Below, piece after piece: positions 27,547 through 38,378 of a DNA stretch of 45,187 nucleotides. The position numbers and the translations under genes are program-made. How positions within the stretch are numbered: the first letter of the stretch is position 1; the number at the start of each line of letters is the position of its first letter. The notes below the pieces were generated by a model, which did no database searches, was not told where the DNA came from, and was given only the letters and a program-made list of their open reading frames with translations. Location: the NCBI GenBank assembly GCA_035573895.1, contig DATLZR010000168.1:1-45187 (forward strand). Reading direction: 5' to 3'. This stretch comes from Blastocatellia bacterium (GTDB lineage: Bacteria > Acidobacteriota > Blastocatellia > HR10).

Positions 27547-27821
27547 CGCGCCTTGCTCTCATCCTGTTGAGACTCTATCAATACGCGGTATCGCCGCTTC
27601 TGCCGCCGTCATGTCGCTTTTTTCCGAGCTGCTCGGAGTATACCTATCAGGCGATCCGACGCTTTGGTATAGCGAGAGGAAGCTGGCTGGGTCTTCGCCG
27701 GCTGTTGCGCTGTCATCCGCTGTGTCCTGGTGGTTATGATCCGGTCCCGGAGCGGGTACCACCGCTTTGGCGGCGGAATCTTCGGAAGAATTTGGTAACG
27801 CCCCTGGCGGGCACTGAATAA
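27543..27821 (+). CDS. yidD: Membrane protein insertion efficiency factor
   Basis: A 92-residue protein with the YidD pattern: [34 protein letters not shown] and [14 protein letters not shown]. The conserved Cys residues are present. It assists YidC-dependent insertion at the inner membrane and sits between rnpA and yidC as usual, 4 bases before the latter. Confidence 0.95.
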   Translation: MTRLALILLRLYQYAVSPLLPPSCRFFPSCSEYTYQAIRRFGIARGSWLGLRRLLRCHPLCPGGYDPVPERVPPLWRRNLRKNLVTPLAGTE

Positions 27822-27825
27822 GTCT

Positions 27826-29574
27826 ATGGAGAAACGAGTCCTCATTGCCTTCTTGCTCTCAACCGCGATTCTGGCGGTATGGTATTACTTTTTCACGCCG
27901 CCTGCTCCAAAACCCACCACACCCACAACGGGGCAGCAGGACAAACCATCTCCGCCTCGCTCGCCGGAAACACCTGCGGCGAGTGGTGCGCCATCGGTGG
28001 GGAGCATCTCGCCATCAGTTGAAATTCCCGAACGTGACATTCGGATTGAAACTCCGCTCTGGCGTGCGACCTTCACCAACCGAGGGGCCGTCGCCAAAAG
28101 CTGGTCCATCACCCACCTTCTCAACGGAAAACGCGTCCTCGGTGATGATCGTCAGCCGCTCGAACTGGTTCCCCAGACTCCCGATGTGGTGGAAAAACTA
28201 GGTCGTCCCTTTGCTCTCATCGCATCGGACGAGGCGATCACCCGCCTGCTCCAGAAGAGCACCTACGAGATCTCACCGGACACACCCCTGATTCAAATCG
28301 GGGAGAATGAGACCCGGCGGGTGACATTCACCTACCGGAACGACGCCGCTCAACTGGAAGTGATCAAAACGCTCACCTTTTACGGCAATCGCTATGATTT
28401 TGAGCTGGCGCTCGACGCCAAATATCGCGGCCAGCCACTGCCGCTTGAGCTGGTGATCGGTCCGAGCTTTGGCGATCAGAGCATCAAGAAGATTGATTCC
28501 TACACCAAGACCCCTCCTCTGGTCGTCGCCTATCAGAACGAGGACGCCGAGCGCATCCGACCGGAAAGTGTGCCCTCACAGCCTCTGACCGGTTCGATTC
28601 GATGGGCGGGAGTTGAGGACAACTACTTCGCTCTCGTCGCCATTCCCCCTCAACCGCTTGCGCACGTGAAAGTCACCGGCACCACCATCAAAGAGAGGAT
28701 TGATGACGAAGAGATAGAACGTCACTTCATCGCGGCGACTCTTCCCTTCCCTCCGGCTCAACGCTATCGCTTTTTCGCTGGGCCGAAGGATTTGCGGGCG
28801 TTGCGCACCCTGGATCAGCAACTGGGTGGAGTGGGGCTCGAAAGCGTCATTAACTACGGGGCTTTTGCCTTTATGGTGAAGCCGCTCCTGCAATGGATCT
28901 TGGTTCCCGCGCTTCATGCGACGCATCGGTTCAGCCAGAACTACGGTGTTGACATCATCCTCATCACCTTCGTCATCAACATGTTTTTCTTCCCTCTCCG
29001 TCGCACGAGCACCATCAAGATGCGCAAGGCTGTTGCCATGCAGCCGCGCCTGCGCGAACTGCAGGAGAAAATGAAAGGGCTGAAAAAGACCGATCCGAAG
29101 TTTCAGGACCTTCAGATGGAACAGCTCAGGCTCATGCGCGAGGCCAATCCGTTTAGCGGATGCCTGCCGCTGCTTCTGCAGTTGCCGATCTTCTGGGCAT
29201 TTTTCATCCTTTTGACCGTTTCCCTGGAGTTGCGCCAGGCCCCCTTCTTCGGCTGGATTGATGATCTTTCATCGCCCGACCGGTGGCATGTGTTGCCCAT
29301 CGCTATGTGCCTCTCGATGATCGCATCGAGTCTCATCATGCCGCAGCCGACCGGTGATCAGCAGCAAAAGGTGCAGCGGTTCATGATGGCCTATCTGATG
29401 CCGATTCTGCTGACCTACTTTTTCTTCTGGCGCGCGCCGAGCGGCCTGGTCCTTTACTGGATGTTCAGCAACATCGTCACCATTGCCCAGCAGTACTTCA
29501 TCAACCGGATGCTCGGCAGCCCGGCTGCTGCCCCCGATAAAGAGAAAGTCGCCAAGCCTGCCGTTTCATCATGA
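27826..29574 (+). CDS. yidC: Membrane protein insertase YidC
   Basis: A 582-residue YidC of the Gram-negative type. The N-terminal anchor is LIAFLLSTAILAVWYYFF (about 5-22). A Pro-rich linker follows, then a large periplasmic beta-sandwich domain (about 65-330). The conserved insertase core has five helices including YGVDIILITFVINMFFFPLR and FSGCLPLLLQLPIFWAFFIL. The core Arg (PLRRTS) of the hydrophilic groove is present. The C-terminus overlaps mnmE by ATGA. A large periplasmic domain implies a two-membrane envelope. Confidence 0.96.
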   Translation: MEKRVLIAFLLSTAILAVWYYFFTPPAPKPTTPTTGQQDKPSPPRSPETPAASGAPSVGSISPSVEIPERDIRIETPLWRATFTNRGAVAKSWSITHLLNGKRVLGDDRQPLELVPQTPDVVEKLGRPFALIASDEAITRLLQKSTYEISPDTPLIQIGENETRRVTFTYRNDAAQLEVIKTLTFYGNRYDFELALDAKYRGQPLPLELVIGPSFGDQSIKKIDSYTKTPPLVVAYQNEDAERIRPESVPSQPLTGSIRWAGVEDNYFALVAIPPQPLAHVKVTGTTIKERIDDEEIERHFIAATLPFPPAQRYRFFAGPKDLRALRTLDQQLGGVGLESVINYGAFAFMVKPLLQWILVPALHATHRFSQNYGVDIILITFVINMFFFPLRRTSTIKMRKAVAMQPRLRELQEKMKGLKKTDPKFQDLQMEQLRLMREANPFSGCLPLLLQLPIFWAFFILLTVSLELRQAPFFGWIDDLSSPDRWHVLPIAMCLSMIASSLIMPQPTGDQQQKVQRFMMAYLMPILLTYFFFWRAPSGLVLYWMFSNIVTIAQQYFINRMLGSPAAAPDKEKVAKPAVSS

Positions 29575-30992
29575 CCGATGACGCTCTCTCGCGTCAGACT
29601 GAGCATCGTTCGCCAGCTCCCGCAACTCAGGATACAATCGTTGCTCTCTCCACCCCGATGGGGCGCAGCGGTCTGGGCGTCGTCCGGCTGAGCGGCCCAC
29701 GCGCCCTGGCCATTACATGTCAGTTGTTTCGTCCCAAAGCGGCCCCTTCGCTGACTCCTCATCGAGCTACCTTTGGCACGCTTCATGAGCCTCAGACCGA
29801 TGAGCTCGTTGACGAAGCCGTCACCACCTTTTTCCCCGGCCCTCATTCGTATACCGGTGAGGATGTCGTCGAGATCAGTTGCCACGGAAGTCCCGTCATC
29901 CTCCGACGCGTCGTTGAACTGGCCCTTGAACTTGGAGCGCGGCTGGCGCGTCCGGGCGAGTTCACCCTTCGCGCCTTTCTCAATGGCCGCCTGGACCTGA
30001 CCCAGGCAGAAGCCGTCCGCGATCTGATCGAGGCTCAAACAATTTATCAAACCAAGGTTGCCCTGCGACAACTTCACGGCAGCCTCTCGCAGATGCTTCA
30101 GCCCCTCAAACAATCCCTCATCCATGCTATCGTTCACCTGGAAACAGCGGTCGAGTTCGCCGATGAAGATGTTACCCCTGAGAGTCGCCCCTCACTCATC
30201 GGACGGCTTGACGATCTCCTCACCCACCTGAGCGAGATCGAGAAGACGTTCCGCACGGGCCGCATCGTGCGCGAAGGCATCCAGTTGGCCATCGTGGGGA
30301 AACCCAATGTGGGAAAATCGAGCCTTTTCAACCGCCTGCTGGCGAAAGATCGCGCCATCGTGACCGAAATTCCCGGAACAACTCGCGATGCCCTGAGCGA
30401 GGCGGCTTCCATTGATGGTATCCCCGTCAACCTCATTGATACCGCAGGAATCCGCCATACCACCGACCGCGTCGAGAGCATCGGCATCACCCGAAGCCGA
30501 CAGGCTATCGCCGATGCCGATCTCGTGCTCGTCGTTTTGGATGCCTCCCAGCCCCTGGACGAAGACGACCGGACTGTTCTTCATGATACAGCCAAACAGC
30601 CACGACTCATCGTGGCCAACAAAAACGATCTGCCGCTCCGGTGGAAAACGGCGGATTTGGAGGCTTGGGGTGTACGCGAACCCCCCATCTCCGTCTCGGC
30701 TCTGACAGGAGATGGGCTCGATGCGCTCAAGCAGGAAATTCTGAAAGTCGTCCTGGGTGGCCGCGTCCATCCCGAAGATGTTATACTTACCAACGTTCGG
30801 CACCACCGCTTGATCGTTGAGGCGATGGAGGCTGTGCGAAGGGCAGTTCGGGCGTTGAGCGAAGGTTACTCGGAAGAAGTTGCTCTGGTTGGACTTCACG
30901 ATGCCCTGCGCGCGCTGGGTGAAATCACTGGCGAGGTCACGGTTGAGGACATCCTTGATCAGATCTTCTCAACATTCTGCATCGGAAAATGA
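29571..30992 (+). CDS. mnmE: tRNA modification GTPase MnmE
   Basis: A 473-residue protein that, with MnmG, installs the cmnm5 group at U34 of certain tRNAs. The N-terminal folate-binding domain begins [20 protein letters not shown]. The inserted G domain has G1 [12 protein letters not shown] (about 242-253), G2/G3 region PGTTRD and DTAGI, and G4 NKND. It ends with the catalytic C-I-G-K motif (FCIGK). The start overlaps yidC and the stop overlaps mnmG, giving a tightly coupled operon. Confidence 0.97.
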   Translation: MTDDALSRQTEHRSPAPATQDTIVALSTPMGRSGLGVVRLSGPRALAITCQLFRPKAAPSLTPHRATFGTLHEPQTDELVDEAVTTFFPGPHSYTGEDVVEISCHGSPVILRRVVELALELGARLARPGEFTLRAFLNGRLDLTQAEAVRDLIEAQTIYQTKVALRQLHGSLSQMLQPLKQSLIHAIVHLETAVEFADEDVTPESRPSLIGRLDDLLTHLSEIEKTFRTGRIVREGIQLAIVGKPNVGKSSLFNRLLAKDRAIVTEIPGTTRDALSEAASIDGIPVNLIDTAGIRHTTDRVESIGITRSRQAIADADLVLVVLDASQPLDEDDRTVLHDTAKQPRLIVANKNDLPLRWKTADLEAWGVREPPISVSALTGDGLDALKQEILKVVLGGRVHPEDVILTNVRHHRLIVEAMEAVRRAVRALSEGYSEEVALVGLHDALRALGEITGEVTVEDILDQIFSTFCIGK

Positions 30993-32881
30993 ATCGTTGG
31001 TTTGATCAGGACTTCGACGTTATCGTCGTGGGAGGGGGTCACGCCGGCTGCGAAGCGGCCCACGCGGCAGCTCGCATGGGATGCCGGACGGCACTGGTAA
31101 CTCTTGATGCCACACTCATCGCCCAGATGTCCTGTAATCCCTCGATCGGCGGGATCGCCAAGGGACATCTCGTCCGCGAAATTGATGCCTTGGGTGGACT
31201 CATGGGCATTGTTACCGATCGGATCGGAATTCACTTCCGCGTCCTCAATCGAAGTCGAGGCCCGGCCGTTCAGGCTCCCCGGGCACAATGCGACCGCGCA
31301 GCCTACCGCGAAGAGATGCAACGCTGGCTCCACCAAACCCCCAACCTTGACATTATCGAAGGAGAAGCAGCCGACCTGCTTATCGAGAATAACACGATTC
31401 GAGGACTCCAGCTAACCGATGGCCGGCGACTCGCCGCTCAAGCAGTGATTCTGACAACAGGTACGTTTCTCAACGGCCTCATTCATATCGGACGCTTGAG
31501 GTTCACGGCAGGCCGGATGAGCGAAAAGCCGTCGCTTAAGCTCGCAGCCTCGCTTCGACAGATTGGTTTTCGGGTGGGCCGACTCAAGACAGGAACCCCC
31601 CCACGACTCGATGGTCGCACAATTGACTTTTCTCAGGCCGAACGCCAACCGAGCGATGATCCCCCTCAGCCCTTTTCTTTCACAACGGAACGAATCACAC
31701 AGCCTCTGGTTGACTGCTTCATCGTCCACACGACGCCGGAGTCGCATGAGGTTATACGACGAAACCTAGAGAAATCAGCACTTTATAGCGGGCAGATCAC
31801 GGGTATCGGACCTCGCTACTGCCCCTCCATCGAAGATAAGATCGTCAAGTTTCCCGATAAAGAGCGCCATCAAATTTTCCTTGAACCCGAAGGCTATTTC
31901 ACCGATGAGATCTACCCCAATGGGATTTCATCGAGCATGCCCGTTGAGGTTCAGCTCGAATTTGTGCGCTCAATCCCCGGACTCGAACGGGCAAAATTTA
32001 TCAGACCGGCGTACGCTATTGAATATGACTTTGTTGACCCAACCGAACTCTATCCCTGGCTGGAGACCAAGCGCGTGGCCGGACTCTTTCACGCGGGGCA
32101 AATCAACGGGACGACCGGCTATGAAGAAGCGGCGGCTCAGGGGATTATGGCAGGCATTAATGCGGCTTTGAAAGTTCGGGGGGAGGATCCGCTTGTGCTC
32201 GGCCGATCTCAAGCCTATATTGGGATTCTGATTGACGACCTCGTGACCAAGGGCGTTGATGAACCCTACCGCATGTTCACCTCACGCGCAGAGCTTCGGC
32301 TGCTCCTCCGTCACGACAACGCTGACATGCGGCTGACGGAGATCGGATATCGGTTGGGACTGATCTCGCCAGAGCGATATCGCCTTTTTGTGGCAAAACG
32401 CCAGAAGCTCGAACGGCTCAAGCACCTCTTCAGCTCGATTCGATTGGGGCCGACGACGCCAGGTTATGACCGCTTCTCTTCCCTCACGGGCATCTGCCTG
32501 AACGAACCGGTTTCACTGGCACAGTTGATTCGTCGTCCCGAGGTTCAGAGTTGGCATATTCTTCCCCTCTTGCCCGACTCACTCCGGATGGAACTCCGAG
32601 ACGGTGAGCTTGATGTCGCGGTGAACGATTTGAAATACGAGGGGTACATTGAAAGTCAGCGGCTTCTGGCGGAAAAGCTTGAGCGACTGGAGGCGCGACG
32701 GATTCCTGAGGACCTGAACTTTGCCGAGATACCGGGACTATCACGGGAGATGCGAGAGAAACTCACCCGCGTCCGTCCCTGCACCCTGGGGCAAGCTCAG
32801 CGCATTCCGGGCGTAACGCCAGCCGCGATCGCCATCTTAAACCTCCATCTCGACCTGAGATCCCGACGTGAGAAGAAGTGA
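30989..32881 (+). CDS. mnmG: tRNA U34 carboxymethylaminomethyl-modifying enzyme MnmG (GidA)
   Basis: A 630-residue FAD enzyme and partner of MnmE. The FAD-binding motif is [20 protein letters not shown] (about 12-31). Family signatures are [20 protein letters not shown], a [15 protein letters not shown] motif and [20 protein letters not shown]. The C-terminal helical domain ends [13 protein letters not shown]. Full length and intact. It overlaps rsmG by 14 bases. Confidence 0.97.
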   Translation: MNRWFDQDFDVIVVGGGHAGCEAAHAAARMGCRTALVTLDATLIAQMSCNPSIGGIAKGHLVREIDALGGLMGIVTDRIGIHFRVLNRSRGPAVQAPRAQCDRAAYREEMQRWLHQTPNLDIIEGEAADLLIENNTIRGLQLTDGRRLAAQAVILTTGTFLNGLIHIGRLRFTAGRMSEKPSLKLAASLRQIGFRVGRLKTGTPPRLDGRTIDFSQAERQPSDDPPQPFSFTTERITQPLVDCFIVHTTPESHEVIRRNLEKSALYSGQITGIGPRYCPSIEDKIVKFPDKERHQIFLEPEGYFTDEIYPNGISSSMPVEVQLEFVRSIPGLERAKFIRPAYAIEYDFVDPTELYPWLETKRVAGLFHAGQINGTTGYEEAAAQGIMAGINAALKVRGEDPLVLGRSQAYIGILIDDLVTKGVDEPYRMFTSRAELRLLLRHDNADMRLTEIGYRLGLISPERYRLFVAKRQKLERLKHLFSSIRLGPTTPGYDRFSSLTGICLNEPVSLAQLIRRPEVQSWHILPLLPDSLRMELRDGELDVAVNDLKYEGYIESQRLLAEKLERLEARRIPEDLNFAEIPGLSREMREKLTRVRPCTLGQAQRIPGVTPAAIAILNLHLDLRSRREKK

Positions 32882-33500
32882 GAGAGAACGGGAGTTTGTC
32901 GAACACCTTGTTCGGCTTGCTCCACATTTTGGGCTTGAACTTTCGGCTGAGGTTCTCGAGAAACTGGCGTCTCACTACAGCTTGATTCTCCGATGGAATG
33001 AAAGGGTGAACTTGACTTCAACCCTTGAGCCGGCAGAGATCGCTCAGTTTCACTATCTGGAGTCGCTTTATGGGGCGACGCTGCTAAAGGCCGAACATGT
33101 CGTAGACATTGGTTCGGGGGCAGGATTTCCCGGATTAGTGATGGCCGTCTTTTGGCCAGAACTCAAGGTCACGCTCATTGAGAGGAATCGGAAGCGGGCC
33201 GTTTTTCTTCAGGAAGCGCTCTTTAAGCTTGGACTCGCACGGGCGAATGTTTTTTTCGGGTGCTATCAAGAATATCCGAGCAGAGACTTTGATGCCGTAA
33301 CCTGTCGTGCTCTTGATCGAATGCGCCAGGAACTTCCGTCCCTTCTTCGCTTTGGCTCATCCACCCGTCAGATTCTCATATTCGGCACGCCGGTGCTGGC
33401 CTCCTGGGTCGAAAAGGCCGCGCAAGGGAATTGGACGGTGAGCCGGTACAAGATTCCTCTGTCTCGTGAACGAATCCTGACGATCCTCCATCGGAATTGA
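32868..33500 (+). CDS. rsmG: 16S rRNA (guanine527-N7) methyltransferase
   Basis: A 210-residue SAM-dependent methyltransferase (GidB). The motif [17 protein letters not shown] near residue 42 and the SAM-binding [20 protein letters not shown] (about 79-98) identify it. The start is GTG, inside the end of mnmG. Conserved C-terminal Arg/Cys motif VTCRALDRM is present. parS begins 4 bases after the stop. Confidence 0.95.
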   Translation: MRRSEREREFVEHLVRLAPHFGLELSAEVLEKLASHYSLILRWNERVNLTSTLEPAEIAQFHYLESLYGATLLKAEHVVDIGSGAGFPGLVMAVFWPELKVTLIERNRKRAVFLQEALFKLGLARANVFFGCYQEYPSRDFDAVTCRALDRMRQELPSLLRFGSSTRQILIFGTPVLASWVEKAAQGNWTVSRYKIPLSRERILTILHRN

Positions 33501-33503
33501 CCC

Positions 33504-33519
33504 TGTTCCACGTGGAACA
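33504..33519. promoter_or_regulatory. parS centromere site
   Basis: TGTTCCACGTGGAACA is a perfect 16-base palindrome and matches the conserved bacterial parS (TGTTNCACGTGNAACA). It is the ParB loading site and lies between rsmG and parA. Confidence 0.95.
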
Positions 33520-33595
33520 TGAGAAAAATTCTGCTTTCCTTTCCCAGCAATTTGTGCTATCTTGTGGAAAAATTCTGGCCGTGGGAGCACCCTTT

Positions 33596-34381
33596 ATGGG
33601 GAAGATCATTGCTGTCGCGAACCAAAAAGGGGGAGTTGGCAAGACAACAACGGCCGTCAATCTAGCCGCCTCGCTCGCCCTCCAGGGCCTACCTGTATTG
33701 CTCGTGGACATTGATCCACAAGCCAATGCGACCTCCGGTCTGGGCCTCAAGCGCGGGACGCTCACCAAATCAATGTATCACGTCCTCATCCTCAATGAGC
33801 CAATTCGTCACGTTATCGTCAACACAGCCATTGAAAAACTCTCTGTAGCACCGGCAGAGAGAAACCTCACGGGAGCGGAAATCGAATTAATCGAAGTGGA
33901 CCGGCGTGAGTTTCGCTTGCGCGAAGTCCTTCAGCCCATTTGCGATGATTATGAGTTCATCCTCGTTGACTGCCCCCCCTCACTCGGTCTGCTCACGCTG
34001 AATGCTCTCACCGCAGCCCACTCCGTCCTCATCCCCATCCAGTGCGAGTACTATGCCCTTGAAGGAGTCTCCGAGTTGTGGGATACCCTCATCCGCATCC
34101 GTCGAAATCTCAACCCAACACTCTCAATCGAAGGATTCCTCCTGACGATGCACGATGAACGAACCAACCTCTCCAACCAGGTCATGGCTGATTTGCGGGA
34201 CTTCTTAGGCTCACAGGTCTTCAAGACCGTTATCCCACGGAATGTGCGACTCGCTGAAGCACCAAGTCATGGCAAACCCGCTATTTTATACGATAGCAAA
34301 TCGCGCGGAGCTGAGAGCTATCTCAATCTCGCCAAGGAGGTCCTCAACCATGACAAGAAAGGCACTGGGGAAGGGGCTTAG
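33596..34381 (+). CDS. parA: Chromosome partitioning ATPase ParA (Soj)
   Basis: A 261-residue ATPase that moves the ParB-parS complex. Deviant Walker A is AVANQKGGVGKTTTAVNLAA (about 6-25), the A' motif is LLVDIDPQANATSGLG, and Walker B is FILVDCPPSLGLLTLNAL. Start at 33596 (ATG) with GGGAG at suitable spacing. An upstream in-frame TTG would run through parS and is unlikely. It overlaps parB by 32 bases. Confidence 0.96.
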   Translation: MGKIIAVANQKGGVGKTTTAVNLAASLALQGLPVLLVDIDPQANATSGLGLKRGTLTKSMYHVLILNEPIRHVIVNTAIEKLSVAPAERNLTGAEIELIEVDRREFRLREVLQPICDDYEFILVDCPPSLGLLTLNALTAAHSVLIPIQCEYYALEGVSELWDTLIRIRRNLNPTLSIEGFLLTMHDERTNLSNQVMADLRDFLGSQVFKTVIPRNVRLAEAPSHGKPAILYDSKSRGAESYLNLAKEVLNHDKKGTGEGA

Positions 34382-35210
34382 TGCCTTACTGGGTGACGCT
34401 AAGCCACCTGAAGAACGACTCGTAGAACTCGACATTGACCTTATTGATCCCAATACCCACCAACCACGGACCCGCTTCAGTGAGGAGAAATTACAGGAGC
34501 TTGCCGCCTCGATTAAAACCAATGGAATCGTTCAACCCGTTATCGTTCGCCGTCAAGGCCTGCGCTATCAGCTTATCGCGGGTGAGCGCCGATGGCGAGC
34601 AGCTCAGCTTGCCGGCCTGAAAAAAATCCCAGCCGTCATTCGTGACGTCGCCGATAATCAACTCCTTGAACTCTCACTTATTGAGAACATCCAGCGCGAA
34701 GACCTTAACCCGATAGAGGAAGCCCATGCCTATCAGCGTCTCATCGAGGGACTGAAGCTCACCCAGGAGGAAGTCGCCCAACGCGTCGGCCGTGACCGAT
34801 CCTCTGTGACAAACTATTTGAGGCTTCTCAAGCTCCCGCAGGAAATCCAAAAGCTCGTCGAGGATGAAAAACTCTCCATGGGGCACGCTCGTGCCTTGCT
34901 CGCTTTGCCATCGCCCCAGATGCAAAAACATGTCGCCTCGGAGATCCTCTCACGAAGCCTCTCGGTCCGTGAAACAGAACGAATGATCCAGCGCCTTCTG
35001 ACACCCGGGAGCAAAAGGAAGACGACTTCTAGCCAGATTAGCGATCCCAACATCCGAGCCGCCGAGGAGAAACTCTGCCGATGGCTGGGAACCAAAGTGA
35101 GGATTATCCCCAATGGAAGAGGTGGGCGCATTGAAATTGAATATTACTCGGATTCGGATCTTGATCGAATCTTCAATCTTATCCTTCACAAAGGAGTAGC
35201 AGACAAATGA
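34350..35210 (+). CDS. parB: Chromosome partitioning protein ParB (Spo0J)
   Basis: A 286-residue CTP-dependent DNA clamp that loads at parS. The N-terminus MTRKALGKGLSALLG is the ParA-stimulating peptide. The CTPase/box II motif GERRWRAAQLAGL and box region LIENIQREDLNPIEEAHAYQ are present. HTH: LTQEEVAQRVGRDRSSVTNY. The C-terminal dimerisation domain ends ILHKGVADK. AAGGAGG precedes the ATG, which is within parA. Confidence 0.96.
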   Translation: MTRKALGKGLSALLGDAKPPEERLVELDIDLIDPNTHQPRTRFSEEKLQELAASIKTNGIVQPVIVRRQGLRYQLIAGERRWRAAQLAGLKKIPAVIRDVADNQLLELSLIENIQREDLNPIEEAHAYQRLIEGLKLTQEEVAQRVGRDRSSVTNYLRLLKLPQEIQKLVEDEKLSMGHARALLALPSPQMQKHVASEILSRSLSVRETERMIQRLLTPGSKRKTTSSQISDPNIRAAEEKLCRWLGTKVRIIPNGRGGRIEIEYYSDSDLDRIFNLILHKGVADK

Positions 35211-35614
35211 AATTCCGCAAAACCAAGCCAGTGGAAGTACGCGGTTTCTTAGACGAGGGAACTGAGGTGATCGGCGACTTGAAGTTTTCAGAAGTACTTC
35301 ATCTGCATGGCCGTATCAAAGGTAAAGTATTATCCGACGGTGAAATTGTCGTTGGAGAGAAGGGAATTATCGAAGGCGATGTTGAAGTGGGCGTCCTTAC
35401 TCTGGGTGGGACACTCATTGGCAACATCATTGCCAAGCAAAAAGCCTACTTCCTCAGCACGGCCAAGGTTCGCGGCGATGTCTGCACTCCAATACTGCGC
35501 GTTGACGAAGGGGCGAGCTGGGAGGGGTCCATCACAACTAGTAGAAAAGACGACCGCCAGGAAAGCAAGCCGCACATTCGCGCGGCCGCCGCTGACCTTG
35601 AGACTGTTCGTTAA
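35207..35614 (+). CDS. Bactofilin
   Basis: A 135-residue bactofilin (PF04519), a self-polymerising right-handed beta-helix cytoskeletal protein. The core repeats of about six-residue rungs: TEVIGDLKFSEVLHLHGRIK, GEIVVGEKGIIEGDVEVG, TLIGNIIAKQKAYFLSTAKV. Short disordered ends flank it. It overlaps parB by ATGA. In myxobacteria bactofilins organise ParA/ParB-linked machinery, so a role in origin positioning is plausible. Confidence 0.93.
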   Translation: MKFRKTKPVEVRGFLDEGTEVIGDLKFSEVLHLHGRIKGKVLSDGEIVVGEKGIIEGDVEVGVLTLGGTLIGNIIAKQKAYFLSTAKVRGDVCTPILRVDEGASWEGSITTSRKDDRQESKPHIRAAAADLETVR

Positions 35615-35629
35615 AAGGGGATAGGCACT

Positions 35630-35812
35630 ATGGAAGAAACCAAAACACCAGTAGAACAACCCGATCAGGACATTAGCTACCACGCCGTTGAGAAAGACGG
35701 CGAAATTACGGCCATCTGGGAAATGAGAGGCAGAAAGCACATTCGAACTATTGATCCCAAAAGCGCCGAAGGGCGCCGAATTCTAGAAACATATAAACCG
35801 ACAGAAAAATAG
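35630..35812 (+). CDS. Small conserved-looking protein downstream of bactofilin
   Basis: A 60-residue acidic protein beginning MEETKTPVEQPDQDISYHAV and continuing EITAIWEMRGRKHIRTIDPK. A good AAAAGGGG ribosome-binding site precedes it by about 7 bases, and it lies 15 bases after bactofilin in the same operon. I do not recognise a family. Composition and codon usage look like real protein, so I keep it as a gene. Confidence 0.6.
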   Translation: MEETKTPVEQPDQDISYHAVEKDGEITAIWEMRGRKHIRTIDPKSAEGRRILETYKPTEK

Positions 35813-36740
35813 GCCTGCCTGCCCAGTGCCAAATCATTAACAGGCGTACTGCGTTACGACTTCCCTCCATCCTGCAAGGGGCAGGAGGAGGAATTACTGC
35901 CCGCTTCTTAAGCCTAAAAGGGAACGTGTCACAAGTTCCTGAAAACATAGACGATGGGACTGACTTCGGTACTCTGAGGTGGAGATGGTAGGGTATTTTT
36001 CGGCTCGTGGACGGGCGGATTTTCGAGTTCTGATCACATACCATTTTTTGCAAAAGTCAAGAGGCATTGCGCCGATAAAGCTGAGGACACTGCCTGAGGG
36101 GACTGTCTAGTCCCTTGGGGCCGGGAAAAATTTCAGCATTTTGGGTTTCCAGGATCCATCCGAATGTGGAGCGGGGACGAGCAGGCGGCCCAAGGGGGGA
36201 CAGGAAGTGAAGTTCGCGTGAGCGTCAGCCGATAGGTCGCCCCTCTTCGGGGCCTTAGGGGGAATGGGCGAGTGCCGCTGTCCTAAGATTCTTCACAGGC
36301 TCAACACGGTAGAGGGTTAATGAACTTGCCACTGGCTGGAGCTTGCCGCCTGCTCAGAGGTGGCTCGATTGTGGATCAGCCTTAACGGGCTGGTCTTTAA
36401 GCTTAGTTCCCCATTCGGGAGCTCGAGCAAGCAGGCGGACGGAAATTAACCCGGAGCGAGGACAGGCAAGCCCTTTGAGAAGGGAGCGTCGCATCTTTGC
36501 CTCCAAGTCCGCGAAGCGGGCAGCCAAATCTCGCTCGGGGTGAGCGTGAGGAAATGCAAGTTCCCATAATTTCGCCTCAAGCCCGCGCGAGCGGACAGCT
36601 CGACCCAACCAGGACGACGGCAACAGGCTTTATTTCTGAACTAGCCGCGTAACTCTTCCGAAAAAGAACACCTCACCGTAACGAGCTTTTCGGGCTCCAA
36701 CGAAGGGTGCTCAATACCCTCCCAGGGCCCAAAATTTTTC
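35813..36740. other. Long non-coding stretch between the par cluster and dnaA
   Basis: About 0.9 kb without a convincing gene. It contains GC-rich hairpins (for example GGGACT-GTCT-AGTCCC at 36099-36114) and the repeat copy at 36503-36605. Small frames across it have no ribosome-binding sites. Confidence 0.6.
36503..36605. repeat. Dispersed intergenic hairpin repeat, copy 2
   Basis: Two palindromic units, AAGTCCGCGAAGCGGGCAG (36504-36522) and AAGCCCGCGCGAGCGGACAG (near 36579-36598), are joined by AATCTCGCTCGGGGTGAGCG. The order and spacing match the copy at 18497-18605. Confidence 0.65.
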
Positions 36741-36741
36741 C

Positions 36742-36886
36742 TGTGGATTTTTCTTGCCAAAGGACCAATTTTGTGATAGTCTTTGGGCGGTTTTCAACAG
36801 GATAAGCTGTTGAACAAAATGAACTTATACATTTTAAGCGTGATTTAAAGTCGAAATTTTTGAGGTTGTGGAAATTCTGTGGAAAA
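36742..36886 (+). promoter_or_regulatory. dnaA upstream region with DnaA boxes
   Basis: DnaA-box-like TGTGGATTT (36742-36750), TGTGGAAAT (36867-36875) and TGTGGAAAA (36878-36886) lie upstream of dnaA. They could mediate autoregulation or form the second half of a bipartite origin. Confidence 0.6.
36793..36814. promoter_or_regulatory. Perfect inverted repeat upstream of dnaA
   Basis: TTCAACAG-GATAAG-CTGTTGAA: two exact 8-base arms with a 6-base centre, about 170 bases before the dnaA start. It may be a regulator-binding site or an RNA hairpin in the leader. Confidence 0.6.
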
Positions 36887-36983
36887 CACTTCTTAGTCTT
36901 TAAGACTCAAGGCTGTCATTGGCCTAGAATGAAATGGCGTTTTCAATCTTAGAGACGAGAGCTAAGGCCAGGGAGTAGGGCTT

Positions 36984-38378
36984 ATGGCGACAAACATCCG
37001 GGAGTCACTTCTGTCGGCAATTGAAAAGAGAGTCAACCATCAAAGCTTCACGACTTGGTTCTTACCTCTTGTTTTTCAAGATGTTAAGGATAACACCATC
37101 ATCATTGAAGCACCCAACAGCATGTTTCGTGATTGGATCATGGATAACTACCTCGAAACCATTGAAGAATCCCTTCAGGAACTTAATCTGAGCCATTACA
37201 AGGTCAAACTGACAACTCGTGGGGAGAGCGAGGTCAACGGGGTGCTTCTCCAAACTGAACCACCTCCAGAGTCACCGGGTGGGAACGGTGAGACGAAATT
37301 TAGTCTGGAAACGGAGGAATTTGTCAGGCCGATAGCTCGGTTTGTAGACATTGAACCTGTTGAGCTTCCCCTCAATCCCAAGTATACGTTTGACACGTTC
37401 GTTGTGGGATCATCCAACCAGTTTGCCCACGCGGCGGCCATGGCCGTAGCCGAATCCCCATCGAAGGCCTACAATCCTCTCTATATCTATGGGGGAGTGG
37501 GGCTGGGGAAGACCCATCTTATGCATGCCATCGGCCATGCGATCAGAGCTCGAAATAAGCATCTGCGCCTCACCTACATCTCTTCTGAACGCTTCATGAA
37601 TGAGCTTATCAACTCAATCCGTTACGACAAGACCTTGGCTTTCCGGGAGAAGTATCGCAACATAGATGTTTTGCTCATTGACGATATTCAGTTTCTGGCC
37701 GGTAAGGAACGGACACAAGAAGAGTTCTTCCACACCTTTAATGCGCTCTACGATGCGCAAAAGCAGATTGTTATCACAAGCGACTGTCCTCCTCGGGAAA
37801 TTCCGACGCTTGAAGAACGCCTCCACTCTCGCTTCGAGTGGGGATTGATCGCTGATATTCAGCCGCCTGACCTTGAAACAAAAGTTGCCATTCTCAAGCG
37901 AAAAGCCGAACAGGAAAAAATCAACCTTCCCGATAGTGTGGCCCTTTTCATTGCAAGCAAGATCAAATCAAATATTCGTGAGCTAGAAGGAGCACTGGTT
38001 CGGCTCATTGCCTATTCCTCGTTGACTGGATTGCCGATGAGCATTTCTCTGGCTCAGGAGACGCTTCGAGGAATAATTGATGAAGATGACAAGGCCATCA
38101 CCATTGAGCTTATCCAGAAAACCGTTGCCGATTACTACGGACTCCGAGTTTCAGATCTGAAATCAAAAAACAACTCGCGTTCCATCGCTGTGCCTCGTCA
38201 GATCGCCATGTATCTATGTAAACGAATGACAAAAGCCAGTTTACCCGAAATCGGAAGGGAATTTGGTGGCAAGCATCATACGACTGTTTTGCATAGCATC
38301 AATAAGATCAGCGAGTTATACGAACAAAAAGAAGATTTCCACAGAATTATCAACAGCCTAATTGATAGACTTAGATAG
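36984..38378 (+). CDS. dnaA: Chromosomal replication initiator DnaA
   Basis: A 464-residue AAA+ initiator. Domain I begins [20 protein letters not shown]. Walker A is [19 protein letters not shown] (about 167-185), Walker [21 protein letters not shown] (about 228), and the sensor/arginine-finger region is [11 protein letters not shown]. Domain IV has the DnaA-box-binding signature [18 protein letters not shown]. Full length. Domain II is short. It is flanked by DnaA boxes on both sides. Confidence 0.98.
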   Translation: MATNIRESLLSAIEKRVNHQSFTTWFLPLVFQDVKDNTIIIEAPNSMFRDWIMDNYLETIEESLQELNLSHYKVKLTTRGESEVNGVLLQTEPPPESPGGNGETKFSLETEEFVRPIARFVDIEPVELPLNPKYTFDTFVVGSSNQFAHAAAMAVAESPSKAYNPLYIYGGVGLGKTHLMHAIGHAIRARNKHLRLTYISSERFMNELINSIRYDKTLAFREKYRNIDVLLIDDIQFLAGKERTQEEFFHTFNALYDAQKQIVITSDCPPREIPTLEERLHSRFEWGLIADIQPPDLETKVAILKRKAEQEKINLPDSVALFIASKIKSNIRELEGALVRLIAYSSLTGLPMSISLAQETLRGIIDEDDKAITIELIQKTVADYYGLRVSDLKSKNNSRSIAVPRQIAMYLCKRMTKASLPEIGREFGGKHHTTVLHSINKISELYEQKEDFHRIINSLIDRLR

